Origin: Sphagnum compactum
Lineage: Eukaryota; Bryophyta; Sphagnopsida; Sphagnales
NCBI GenBank assembly: GCA_965153455.1
Contig: OZ234501.1
Location: forward strand, 310,001-374,000
Length of the DNA: 64,000 nucleotides
Direction: 5' to 3'
The notes under the pieces are model-generated. The model saw nothing but the letters and a program-made list of their open reading frames with translations, ran no database searches and was not told the DNA's origin. The position numbers and the translations under genes were made by a program. Shown here one piece after another: positions 27,801-37,500 of this stretch (within the stretch, counting starts at the first letter, position 1; the number at the start of each line of letters is the position of its first letter).

Positions 27801-30800
27801 TCTTGTTTGTTTCTTGCATGTCTTTCAACAAGAGAGATGGGATGAGTCTCTGTGTATGTAAGGATAGAGATGTGAATTGATCATGGGGGGTAAGCAGGGA
27901 TAATCTGAGTATAGTCTGGAACTTGGAGGAGTGCTTTTTAATATCTCTGGATTTCTTTTCACTGTTTCTTGTTGAAAAATTATATGTGTCACTGTACTGG
28001 GCAATGTCTTGAAATCAACCTTATGGACCTTGACCAGTTGATCTTTAAATATCTTTAAACTTCTGATTGAGTGATTTGTGATGGCAGGAAAATCAGGACA
28101 CGCTTCTTATCTGTGTAATGCAGGATGTTGGATTCAGCAACAACTGTCCTGTGGCTGCTTGCATTCTTTACAAGTCTTTGCTCCAGTGGCACTCGTTTGA
28201 GGCTGAGAGGACTAATGTATTTGACCGCATCATCCAGACTATTGGCACTGCAATTGAAGTATGAGATCCCCTCCCAGTGTCATAACCTTCCTGTTTCCTT
28301 GGTATCTTTTGAATGTAATTTGAAAGGATTTCAAATTAATGGATTGCAGACGCAGGAAAATAATGACGTGCTTGCATATTGGCTATCCAATACTTCCACT
28401 TTGCTCTTCCTCTTACAAAGGACTCTGAAGGCAAGTGGAGCTGGGGGGCCAACCCCTCAACGCCGACGTGCAAACTCTGTCACTCTATTTGGAAGGATGA
28501 CTCAAGTGAGAAAGTGTTCCACTGTTCTATGTCTTGTGAGAAGATCCTTCAAATTTTTGGCACCAGAATAGTATAGTGTTTTTTGGCTCATTTTTGGGGA
28601 TCTATGACTTTTTTACAGATGGTTGTTAGTGCACAGTTTTGAAAACTAATTCCTGAACAAGCGTTTTGCTGAAAATGTGGGAAATCTTTCCAACACTCTT
28701 TTTCACACATTTTCAGCAAAATCAGAAAGGATGTTGGAAAATAATTTGGAGGCTTTTGATGAACATGTGCTTTCCTTGGTCTAATCCAAATGAACCTAGG
28801 TATCCCCAATTTTGTGCATGTGTGTCTGCTTTTGGGCATATTGACCGAAGTATGGGGCAGTCTGAATGTGGGAAGTATGCCATTATGTGACTCCTGTACA
28901 GCATAATTATAGATGTTTGAGATCTGTTTTTGTCAAACTGACTTTTGTCACCAGGTTGTGACGGTCTTTGCTGTATCCTAATTTATCTCTGGAGTTGTAA
29001 TACAATCTCCGGAAATTTGAACCAGTTAATTGTTCTTTAACTAAATTCTGGACCAGCTTCAGGGTAGGTCACACAAATTGCATAGTGAGTCTTTAGAACA
29101 AAACAAGCATCTTTTTAGATTCTTTCTCCTGTACTACCTTAGCTGAATAGCAGGTGCAACAAAAATTATGTTATCTTTAGACATGCTGAAATTTTCGAAA
29201 ATATTATTCTGAAAGAAATTTATTTTGTGAATGAAATTAAGCATCTTTTTGGAATATTCTGGAATATTATATTTGTCGAAATGGATTCCTCAAAAGTAAA
29301 TGATTATTTGGCAGAGCTGATGAACCTGTTATTCAACTATGGTAGTGATAAATTTGTTCACCAAAGCTTTCAAAAACTGAATCTCTATGACATGGATTAG
29401 GTCTTTAGCTTCGACCTAACTATCAGGTAGACCTTGATTTGTTGTAGTTTTCTGCCAGTTTACTCAATTAAGGTTCTGATCTGAGGTTTTGCTGATTAGG
29501 GGTTTCGGGCATCAAATAGTCCAGGGGGCATTCCATTTGGAAGTGGAGGTGTAATGGGCGGGTTGGAAATGTTACGACAAGTGGAAGCAAAATATCCTGC
29601 TCTGCTTTTCAAACAGCAACTTACTGCTTATGTTGAGAAGATTTATGGCATGATCCGTGACAACTTGAAGAAGGAGATTTCCCCTTTGCTTGGCCTGTGT
29701 ATCCAGGTTTGTCTTCTTTGGTTTCCCAGCATTATGTCAGTAACTTATGGTATTTGAACTTTGTAGGATATGGCAATCGCCAGCTTAGTATTGATTGTAG
29801 TTGCACATTCAGTCATACACTCATGCAATGGACCAAAATGTTGTGAATTGGTATCAGTATCAGGAGCTTCAAGCAGTTCTGCAGTTGCAGTTACTGAGAT
29901 GAAGACTCTATAGTGGTGTATTATATACCACAAATCATGTCATGTTTTGAATATAGTGGTTTCCTATGCAATTCCTAGGATTATCAATAACCCAAGATTT
30001 CAAAGGCTTATAAGTTGACATTTTGATCCAGTGTCCTCAGCCAGAATATACTGGCAAAAGCATGATTTTTATGCTAGTTGTTCATTCCAAGGTTTCAGAT
30101 TTCACAAAATTTAGAGTAGTCAATTGTCAGTTCTGTGGGTTCTTAAGGCTGTATGGGTCAGAATAGTTCTTCACATTTCAATTGTTTAGCTTCACTAGTC
30201 TTTTGAAGGATTATGACTACTCTTCAGATTTTGTACTGAATCATACCAGAGGTTTGCATAGAAAACAAAGTTTTTATCAGGTCTTTGGCCTTTGAAATCT
30301 TCAGAATGTTATCTGAAGGGATTCTTAATCCTACACTATGCATTATTTTGCTACTTGCTTTCTTGCAGGCCCCAAGAACCTCAAGGGCAAGCTTAGGCAA
30401 AGCCTCAGTAAGGGCTCCAAATTTGAGTGCACAACAGACCTTGAGCAGCCATTGGCATAGTATCATCTCAAGCCTCAGTACTCTTCTCACTACCATGCGT
30501 GCCAACCATGTATGTGTATCACTTGCACTCATCTTGTTTTGCACCCCTTTTAGAATTATGCCTCTCAGAAAATGCACTAAAAAATTCATGATTTGGTGGA
30601 TCTCAATGTCTGAACATGAACATTGTGTAATTGTGGGCCACTTACCTTACTGTCTAATTACTGCAATGGACAAATACTGGGGGAATTGGATCTCAGTTTA
30701 TTATGCAACAGTACAGTGTACTGTTTATAAGTTTGTTTGGTTCAGTGTCTACCTTTTGCCTAGTTTAGATTGTGGTGTTATGAGGGACAAATCTGTACAT

Positions 30801-33800
30801 GAGAATTATGACAATTTTGGCTATAGTGCAGACAGAGAACAGTCTCTATGGTAAAAGAAAATAGCACTGATGTGGCAACTTAATCATACTTTTTGTCTCT
30901 TTCCTATGGATACAACATTTGGTTTGAGATTGTGAATGCTTCATTTTCCAGGTACTACCATTTCTTATGCGAAAACTCTTCACACAAATATTCTCATTTA
31001 TCAATGTTCAGCTCTTCAACAGGTTATTCATTCAAAATCTTGTGAATCTTGTTACTGGCATTTTTTTTCCCTCTGAGAGTTCTTAGTATGATCTGCTTGT
31101 GATTTGGAATGGTTACCTTCTGATGTGCATCCTTTTTCGTGGGCATTGGATTTGAGTTTATATTCTTTTTCTTCATGTTGCAGCTTGAATGAGTATTATA
31201 TTGTTTGGCTTGTTTGTAAGCCATACCTTGTGCTCACTGATGTTGTGACAGTCTCTTCCCTTCTGGAAATGCGACAGAAACTCAGGTTGCAGGTTTTTGT
31301 AGAATTGTTTTAGTTAAGGGTTTAGTAGTTCATTATATAATTATCAACAATCACTCTCAGGAGCTGATGAAGTCAGTGAGGAGTAATGGCAACTAGTCAA
31401 TGCCATTCATTTATTAGGAACATGATGGTCTGATACTTGTACAAGGTATGACCACAGTGTTGACCTTTCACGTCATCATGTTTGTTTTTGGTTTGGCTGG
31501 AACTGACATTGCCTTTCTTTCAATTATGGTAGTTGTAAAAGATTATGAATGTCATGTCATGTGCAGAAGTGTGTATTGATGTTATTTGTCCAGTCCTTTT
31601 AGGTTTTGTGTTATGCCTCTGCGATGAGCTCAAGGTTCCTGGGCTAAGGTGTGGATACTGAGAACATGTTTTTGAACTGTAATGTTTACACATTTTGGTG
31701 GGTGGCAGCCTGTTGCTGCGGCGGGAGTGCTGTTCATTCAGCAATGGAGAGTATGTGAAAGCTGGGCTTGCTGAGCTTGAGCACTGGATTTACGAAGCTG
31801 GGGAAGAGGTGTGTGTGTGTCTCTCTCTCTTCCTACATGGGATTGTTTTTCCCTTTTCTGTTCCCAATGAATGCGAAACATGCATATCATATCCCACTAC
31901 TGTAGTGCTGACCCCTCTCCCATGTGAAGGCAATAGCCACTGTTTATCTTACTATCTGCATTTTGAGTATCAAGGCTTGTCCAAGCACCTATGTAAGCTA
32001 CTTTTGCAAACATAAGCCTGAGCCAAAGCCCTGTCTAGGTATGTGATGTTGGGTAGACCATATTGAAAAGATCAACCAGATGATATCATACTACTTTCTT
32101 CCCTCTTTCTGTCAGATTTCTTCTGCTTCTTTCTTGCTTGCTGGCCTGCACCTGCAAGCAGGGTGAATGGCACAAGGCACATCAAGCTATGTCTTTCAGG
32201 GCCCTATCTCTCATCAACCAACTGTTGGCTGAAGGCTATGCAGTTGGTTATAGTGCCGCAGGTCCTTGAAGCCATCTCAATGGATGCTGTTTGTGGAAGG
32301 GATTTGGGAGGTCTTCACCCAACTGCTTTTTGAGATGGGTAGAGTTGTTTGTCCACAATCTGAAATGCTTGTGGATCTTGAACAAAGGACTTAAAGGAGA
32401 TCATTAGCAACAGTCTCAATATGTGAAAATCAGATCTGTATTAAAGGGAGAGTAAACATCAGATGTCTGAGATGTAAAATTTCCAACAAATGTTTACTAT
32501 TCCTGTCTGGAAAAGGGGCATATATATCTAGTTCACCATTAAAATAGTGGAACGATAAATTGAAAGGGGAATCTATCAGTGCATTTGTAGAAAGCGTTTT
32601 GTAACCTTTGGTCATGACCTTCTTTGGGGTAAATGCTATCAGTTGTTAGAGGTTGTAACCTAAATCAGTTCTAGAGAGAAAAGTTGTAGATATGAAAACC
32701 ACAGACTGTCTGTAAAGGGTTATAGGTTTAGAAACTGACAAGCAACTGTCTGTTTTGAAGAAAAGAGCACTCATGCCATGCTTTTTTCAACAGATTGGAA
32801 TGTTGAATTGTTCATAAAGCACTAGTGGCGCCATTGGTCTAAAATGAACTGGGATAACATCAATGTTGATACTAGAGCATCATTGAATGCAGCTTTGAAT
32901 AGAAACAGCTGTCACCAACTGAAACACCCCCTGGACAATCAGCAAGGCCAGAGGCACTGATGCTGTTGCCATTATTTTATTCATTAAGGAAGATATATTC
33001 TATGTGTACATACTTCCTTTCCAAGAGGCTACAATTTGGATGGCAAAGTTGAACAATAGAAGACCTTTGAGCATTTGTAAGCCATCTCCTATGATCTGGG
33101 GCTGAGCATTGGCCATGCTTTGCAACTTACTAAGATCTTGAGCTTATCTATTTAAAAGAGATGTACCATGTTCTACATCATGTGCATCCTTCCCAGGGAG
33201 AGATCTCAGGCTTTGTCTCCTTCTATATGAATAGCATATGGGAAGATTAGGAGGCACTACCATTCCATTCTTAGGACAGTTCCCTGCTCCACTGGCTACC
33301 TCCACATGCTTAAGGATTCCCTACTTAGATTGTAGTTTTATTGTTCAGGATTATGCCTTTCTCTTTCTTTGCCTGTTTCTCTTTGGCAGAGGAATTCTAT
33401 GTCAATTGAACACTTTCTTTCCACTCCTTCCTAAGAACCAGCATTTCTACTGTTCATTGTTCTAACTCATGAATATTTATGTGTTGTTTCTAGCATTGAC
33501 CATGTTGGCTTGTGAAGCAGGACACAAGGTCAGATAGGTGTGCTAGTTTTTGAACTAAAATTAAGTACATATAGGTCCATCCTGTTTACTTGCAGTACTT
33601 TATTGTGATGTATGTTTTCTTTCTGATCTTGTGATCCTTCCTATTTCTTGGAATTGGGAATTTTATATTGAAGCACCTTTATATCTGTTTCAGCATGCAG
33701 GTTCATCATGGGATGAGCTCAAATATATTCGACAAGCAGTTGGATTCTTGGTATGTGAACTTTTCTTGTAATCTTGTCAAAGTGGTATCTACAAATGATA

Positions 33801-36800
33801 TCGGTCCTGATAATGAAACATTTTGCTTGACTTATTTCTTATCAATGTGTTTTGTAAGCAAGGACTTGAAAGGGAAGTCCTTTTGCTTTTTGAAATTGGT
33901 GGTATGTCATCTTTGAAGTGCACCTGTACTGGATCCTTAATGTAACTATCCCTGGCAGGTGATACATCAAAAACCAAAGAAATCACTGGATGAGATCACA
34001 CACGATTTATGCCCAGTAAGTGATTCTCTGAGCAGCATATATTGTAAGATTGTTTGAAGTTGAGATACTGTTGGATGCCAGCATTGGATGGAAGAACAGA
34101 ATGGCATGGTCATGGCACTATTATGTGAGTTTGTCCACTGGAAGGTTAATGTTCCCTCTGAAAGCATCAGGATCCTAAAGACTTCTGGGGGTTGTTAAAT
34201 GCCCTTGAGCTTCACCTCCTTTGTTATTCCATTTTCAGACAATTTGGTGCTAATTATACTGTCCATTTAGCTAATTCCTAGCTTTTCACCGGTGTTTTAA
34301 TTTTGAATTGTCTTATCCAGTGCAACACATCCTGTCTTTCTCAGAGTTTTATCCTGACTTCGTGGATGAGTTGTTTGTTCCTGAGGTTCTAGCGTGTGAT
34401 GTATGCTCAGCCACCTTGTGGATTTGAATTATAAACAGAGGCTTGCTACAAAGCTTCACCAATTGTCATTTCCAGTCCAACTCTTATGCTGTCTGTTTCA
34501 GAAGTTTATCCTTAGTTTGTGGATTAGTCGTTTATTCTTGATGTCATAGTGGGTGATGTATGCTCAGCCACCTTGTGGACTTGAATGATGAACAGAGGCT
34601 TGCCACAAGACTTCATGAATCATCTTATCCCATCCAACTCTTGTCCCATCTTTTTTAGAAGTTTATCCAAGGTTGTGGATGAGTTGGTTGTTCTTGATGT
34701 TGCTAATGGGTTATTCATGTTTGGTCAGCTTATGAACAGCAACTTGCAACAAGACTTCACTAATTTGACCACAGTGTGGATTTAAAACATGCATCACCTT
34801 ATTCATAAATGCCGTGCCAGCAAAATGTGTCAAAAGAGATTGTCAAGTCACTTTATGCACTGTATGCTTGACCAAGATAGTTGTAATTTTATTTTGAGGT
34901 AATTACTGGCTTGAGTGTGTTGAGATATGTTTGGAGTCCTACATACTTTGAGGTGATGCATGCTGCTTCAATCATTGTTTGTGCCCCAAATATGCATCAC
35001 CTCATTCAGGATCCCTCAGAAAACTGTACATATGTTAATGATTGTTGGGAGCAGTTTAATTTGATTTTGACTCAACAGGTGCAAGTTTTGTGAGGGCAAC
35101 TATAGAAGAGAGTGCGTTTGTCATTGTGAGTATTGCAGTACAATCACATTGTTGAGTTGTTCACTTGTTTGAGTTTGATTTGAATTGAGGAATGTATTCC
35201 TGTTGCATTCAGGTGTTAAGCGTGCAGCAGCTGTACCGTATCAGCACAATGTACTGGGATGACAAGTATGGCACCCATAGTGTTTCCCCTGAGGTGCTCC
35301 TCTCTCTCCCTATTCTTACCTCTAGTCTTCTGCAGTGAGGAACTTTTTTAAAACATTGCATGGGCTTGCCCTATAGTTCACCAATTCTCTTTCTCTGTCT
35401 ATGGGGCTCTACTATTGGATATCATTTTCCTTAACCTCAAGGCCGCATTTTCCTTAACCACCTTTTGGTGGTGGTTCAGCCTCACCCAGAGGGGGATTAG
35501 AAACATACAAAGAACACCCAGGAAGTGTTGAAATTACATGATTTCCGCAAAGAGCATGGAAGCTGAAAGGTTTTATGTCTCATTGAACCCTGATGGCAAC
35601 AAACCTCATCCATGCATTAATCAAGGTTTTGCATTGGGCATGTCTTTGAAGCTAACTCTCTAGGTGGGCTTTGTATGGCTTAGGCATAGATGCTTGCTTT
35701 TCCAGAGGCAAGCTAAAATGAAATGAAGCTTACACTCACAAGTTTGTCACTGTGAAATGATGATACTGTGTACTGTTATGATCAGCTATGTCCCTTGAGT
35801 GCTAGCTATTGTCGTTACTGAGTCTTCCCATTGCTGTTGCTGATGCAACAGAAACAAAGGACAAAGATGTTGGTATAATGGTTTGCCTGAAATTTTGGGT
35901 GGATCTTTATATGCTACACCCACCATCAGCAACTGATGAAGTCAGTGGGAAGTCCTGGCAGGTCATCACTGCTATTAATCATGAATGTGATGGTCTGACA
36001 CTTTGTGAGTGACTCATAAGGTTATGACCACACTAATTCTTGTCACCATATATTTTGTTTTGCTGGAACTGAAGAATGGTTATCTTCAAAGTGTTGTGGA
36101 GTTTCTTCTGCAATCTCACAGATTTGTCTTCAAACCTTACAGTCCTTGGATGAGTATTGGAATAGTCAGGGGTCAATCAAGAGATCCATTTACCAAGCTC
36201 TGAAGACCATCTTGTGGCACCAAATGACATTGCCTCAATACAAATTCTGCTTATTAGATTGAAACCCCAAGCACATCTTGTGGCATGTGGGCATTTGAGG
36301 ACTACTGCTGTCAGATGACAACATATTGGCACACCCATTGATTACAATTGCATGTTTAGTCAACTTGCTTTAGGTATGGCCTGAATATTTGGAACTCTGG
36401 TAAAGACTCTACAGTAATCAGGGGTTCCTATTTACCTGCTCTGTCAACTCCAACATGAGCTGAATTTTGTCCATAGAGGAATTGAATACTTGTAACTCAT
36501 GCTTAATGTGGCTGAATGGATTACAGGTCATAGCCAATATGAGGGTCCTGATGACAGAAGACTCCAACAGTCCCATCAGCAACTCGTTTTTACTGGATGA
36601 TGATTCCAGGTTTCAAGTCTTTCCTTAAAGAGGGCTGGGTTCATTATGAGAATTGAACGTAGATTCTACTGAGTTCTGTACAAGTTCTGGAGGCCCCTTC
36701 TAACCAGATTCAGTTGGTTTCTTGCAGCATTCCATTTTCTGTTGAAGATATTGCAAAGTCAATGCCAGAGGTTGACCTGGCAGAAGTCCACCCACCCCCT

Positions 36801-36854
36801 TTGTTGAAAGATAATGCAGCCTTCCACTTTCTACAACCGCAGGCTGATAATTAG
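3851..36854 (+). CDS. Class XI myosin heavy chain, 39 exons, 1540 aa
   Basis: Actin-based plant motor that moves organelles and drives cytoplasmic streaming. I joined exons by homology to the family, splice sites and phase: 3851-3853, 4222-4350, 5442-5585, 5809-5954, 6498-6654, 7556-7614, 8146-8302, 9596-9745, 10457-10593, 11328-11474, 11993-12094, 12868-12925, 14377-14478, 15053-15090, 16992-17118, 17518-17691, 19379-19510, 19954-20063, 20915-20975, 22311-22488, 23352-23557, 23982-24101, 24309-24407, 24886-25110, 25616-25755, 26096-26210, 26460-26519, 27629-27724, 28088-28258, 28350-28505, 29500-29706, 30369-30509, 30952-31022, 31709-31808, 33694-33750, 33959-34015, 35213-35293, 36527-36609, 36728-36854. 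The total is 4623 nt, in frame, TAG stop at 36852; the length matches the family (about 1500-1550). All introns are GT-AG. Least certain is the start: an ATG-only exon (ATG|GTACTG) splicing to 4222 gives [18 protein letters not shown]; the alternative is Met7 at 4237. The gene appears intact and functional. Confidence 0.93.
8814..8955 (+). repeat. Intronic repeat family 1, variant copy
   Basis: In the intron after exon 8146-8302. It shares 'gtggttat-gtggcctata-ccactgtag', 'gctgatgaagt', 'gttgtgatagataag' and 'caagtgagagaatgtcac' with 22577-22740, and the AGCTGATGAAGT core with the longer copies listed below. Confidence 0.7.
12405..12730 (+). repeat. Intronic repeat family 1, copy
   Basis: Contains the family landmarks in order: 'aatgaggatat', 'tatgtcccttgagtgct', GGAGCTG-TGAAGTCAGTGG, 'gatggtctg', 'actttgtgag', 'cataaggttatgacca', 'tgttgtggagtttcttgcaatctcatag'. 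Same strand as the gene. Confidence 0.75.
13250..13545 (+). repeat. Intronic repeat family 1, copy
   Basis: Landmarks 'gcctgaaatt-tgggcaga', 'gagctgatgaagttagtggggag', 'gatggtctgatactttatgag', and 'ttattgtggatttttctctacaatctcatag'. It lies in the same intron as the preceding and following copies. Confidence 0.75.
13690..14075 (+). repeat. Intronic repeat family 1, long copy
   Basis: Includes the upstream part of the unit (gcctcaagcttgttgca, 'aaatgaggatactg', 'acagaaactcaggatgcag') plus 'gggagctgatgctcacagtggggag', 'gttctgatactttgtgtgag', 'cacaaggttatga' and 'atagtggagtttcctttgcaatctgaaag'. This is the third copy within one 1.45-kb intron. Confidence 0.75.
15165..15345 (+). repeat. Intronic repeat family 2, copy 1
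   Basis: Aligns with 29965-30155 in another intron. Shared blocks include 'tgcaatt-cttgga', 'aataacccaag-tt', 'aaaggc-t', 'gttgacattttga', 'tcctca-ccagaatata', 'tttcagatt', 'aattt-gcatagtcaat' and 'gtaggttc'-like ends. Same orientation in both introns; identity is roughly two thirds by eye. Confidence 0.6.
15985..16320 (+). repeat. Intronic repeat family 1, copy
   Basis: Landmarks 'aatgcaacagagactc', 'tgcctgaaattttaggcagatta', AGGAGCTGATGAAGTCAGAC, 'gtgatagtctcacagtttgtgcg', 'cataaggttatgaccacactc', 'gttttggttttttgggaactgata', 'gtggagttttcattgcaatctt'. Confidence 0.75.
20400..20735 (+). repeat. Intronic repeat family 1, copy
   Basis: Landmarks 'gagtcttcctgtcgcttct', 'ttcagagcagatta', 'gatctagtgaagtcagtagggag', 'gtgatggtctgatactttgtgag', 'attcttgtcatgtttgttctaattttgctggaa', 'ggagttttctatgcaatatcatag'. 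Confidence 0.75.
21385..21730 (+). repeat. Intronic repeat family 1, long copy
   Basis: Opens with 'agctaaagtgaaatgaagctcac', as in the copy at 35690, then 'aagcttgttgcat', 'gagtcttcatgttgcttctgg', 'gcagaaactcagtatgaag', 'gaggagctgaagtcagtggggag' and 'gatggtctgatt'. The 3' part is degraded. Confidence 0.75.
21760..21960 (+). repeat. About 95-bp tandem duplication in intron
   Basis: Two adjacent diverged units share 'tttgatgttgaa', 'gactgtagagag', 'ccttggcagtagagtgaaattcag' and 'ccaagggttgg'. Intronic, between exons 20915-20975 and 22311-22488. Confidence 0.65.
22386..24101 (+). other. Myosin XI neck: six IQ motifs (aa 737-879)
   Basis: Three exons (22311-22488, 23352-23557, 23982-24101) encode six consecutive IQ-like light-chain sites spaced about 23-25 residues. 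Cores are [63 protein letters not shown] and [13 protein letters not shown]. Six is the usual number for class XI. Several lack the canonical IQ pair (for example CMQK, SFQC), which is common in this family. Calmodulin or calmodulin-like light chains are the expected partners. Confidence 0.85.
22577..22740 (+). repeat. Intronic repeat family 1, variant copy
   Basis: Partner of 8814-8955 ('actggcctatacccactgtag', 'gttgtgatagataag', 'gtcacttttgttcatactgct'). It also carries GGAGCTGATGAAGTCAGTG, tying the variant to the main family. Confidence 0.7.
24309..26519 (+). other. Myosin XI coiled-coil dimerisation segment (aa 880-1092)
   Basis: Exons 24309-24407, 24886-25110, 25616-25755, 26096-26210 and 26460-26519 encode an E/K/Q/L-rich heptad-like stretch, including [20 protein letters not shown] and [11 protein letters not shown]. 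It is interrupted near aa 940-960 by an A/T/P-containing linker, as in other class XI members. The final exon carries the conserved RTPENG linker to the tail. A coiled coil predicts a two-headed motor. Confidence 0.85.
26640..26915 (+). repeat. Intronic repeat family 1, copy
   Basis: Landmarks 'gcttctggaaatgtaaccaaaactcagga', 'gaggacctgatagtgaggagtaatggcagctagtcactgc' (in several mismatched blocks), 'gatgaaggtgatggtctgatatttt', 'aaagttatgaccatac' and 'tttttctctgcaa'. Confidence 0.7.
28664..28721. repeat. Short perfect hairpin in intron
   Basis: TTTTGCTGAAAATGTG at 28664-28679 is exactly reverse-complementary to 28706-28721, with a 26-base loop. It sits in the intron between exons 28350-28505 and 29500-29706. 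The stem does not extend beyond 16 bp. Confidence 0.7.
29965..30155 (+). repeat. Intronic repeat family 2, copy 2
   Basis: Counterpart of 15165-15345, same orientation, in the intron before exon 30369-30509. Both are unrelated to family 1 by eye. Confidence 0.6.
31190..31540 (+). repeat. Intronic repeat family 1, copy
   Basis: Landmarks 'cttgaatgagtatta', 'ttctggaaatgcgacagaaactcagg', 'caggagctgatgaagtcagtg', 'gaggagtaatggcaactagtca', 'atgatggtctgatactt' and 'ttggtttggctggaactga'. Confidence 0.75.
31809..33693 (+). other. Long myosin intron of unassigned content
   Basis: At 1885 bp this is one of the two longest introns of the gene. It contains no family 1 copy that I could see and no long open frame. 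It is less AT-rich than intergenic DNA and has a (GT)n/(CT)n run right after the donor at 31809-31829. Nothing else recognised. Confidence 0.6.
34316..34765 (+). repeat. Three diverged tandem units (about 155 bp) in intron
   Basis: Units begin near 34316, 34475 and 34625. Each contains 'tccaactctt(a/g)t-c', 'gaagtttatcc', 'tgtggat-agt-g-tt-ttcttgatgt', 'gatgtatgctcagccacctt', 'atgaacagaggcttgc-acaa' and 'cttca'. The third unit is the most altered. The array lies between exons 33959-34015 and 35213-35293. Confidence 0.7.
35690..36125 (+). repeat. Intronic repeat family 1, longest copy
   Basis: This appears to be the fullest unit: 'gaggcaagctaaaatgaaatgaagcttacac', 'aatgatgatactgt', 'gctatgtcccttgagtgct', 'gagtcttccca', 'caacagaaac', 'gcctgaaattttgggtggat', 'caactgatgaagtcagtggg', 'gtgatggtctgacactttgtgagtg', 'cataaggttatgaccacac', 'ttttgctggaactga', 'gtggagtttcttctgcaatctcacag'. 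About 435 bp. Confidence 0.75.
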
Positions 36855-37500
36855 GCCTGTCTGGGATGGATGTCATTGCATCTCATTGTGCCAAGTACGA
36901 TGACTTGGACCAGTATCCCATGATTAGTTGAGTAGGACTTAGTGAAAGTGTATTATGTGTGGCGTAGTTGCACCATGATAATTTCACCCTAAATGCAAGG
37001 AGCAGGATTCAACAGTAGTTTTGCAATTTTCAGTGCTCTTCAACCTATCTTAATTCTTTGTTATCATACTTGCAGATTTCAGGATGTTATGTGGGTGGCC
37101 TTAATCTACAATTATCCTTTACTTTCTCTATGATCAACTGTTAGTTACATGTCTATTGCAAAGAGAAAACAAGGTGTAGCTCCTGAAGCATATGGGTATA
37201 GTCTTTTAGATAACTTGTGAAATCCTGTGTCTTATGTAACAAATTGCAAGCATTGTTCAGCACACTTAGTTGACACAATGTTTCAGAGCTGCCCCAAACT
37301 TAATTGTCACCCCATGTCATACTTCAGACTTTTTTGGCTGTAGAGATTCTGTTGGTAAAACTATGTATGGTTCATACATATTTGTATCTGTTGCACCTTG
37401 ACTTTGTTCCATTAATTTAGTACTTGGTATCTTGTAGCTTTTGAAGTTTGTTGTCAGATTGATTTTATTCTTCTGGGAACTGTGAGGGAAAAGATGCTAC
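36855..37500 (+). other. Presumed 3' UTR and downstream flank of the myosin gene
   Basis: Follows the TAG stop. It has no canonical AATAAA in about 650 bp that I could find, which is not unusual for plant genes. It is T-rich with TTGT/TTTGT stretches that could act as upstream polyadenylation elements. The cleavage site cannot be placed. Confidence 0.4.

Larger units (their letters stand above)
27629..36854 (+). other. Myosin XI globular cargo-binding tail (dilute-type), aa 1093-1540
   Basis: Twelve exons encode the tail. The short linker exon 27629-27724 is followed by ENQDTLL (aa 1125 on), the start of the globular tail. The most conserved block is [20 protein letters not shown] and on through [13 protein letters not shown] (exons 29500-29706 and 30369-30509), then [40 protein letters not shown] and [20 protein letters not shown]. 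This is the vesicle/receptor-adaptor binding domain. The last about 30 residues after SVEDIAKS are proline-rich and diverge from the end I know from seed-plant members. Confidence 0.9.

Noticed and set aside
30285-30854. 189-codon open frame on the plus strand
   Set aside because: It covers the myosin exon 30369-30509 in its true frame for part of its length and then runs into the intron. It is not a separate gene.
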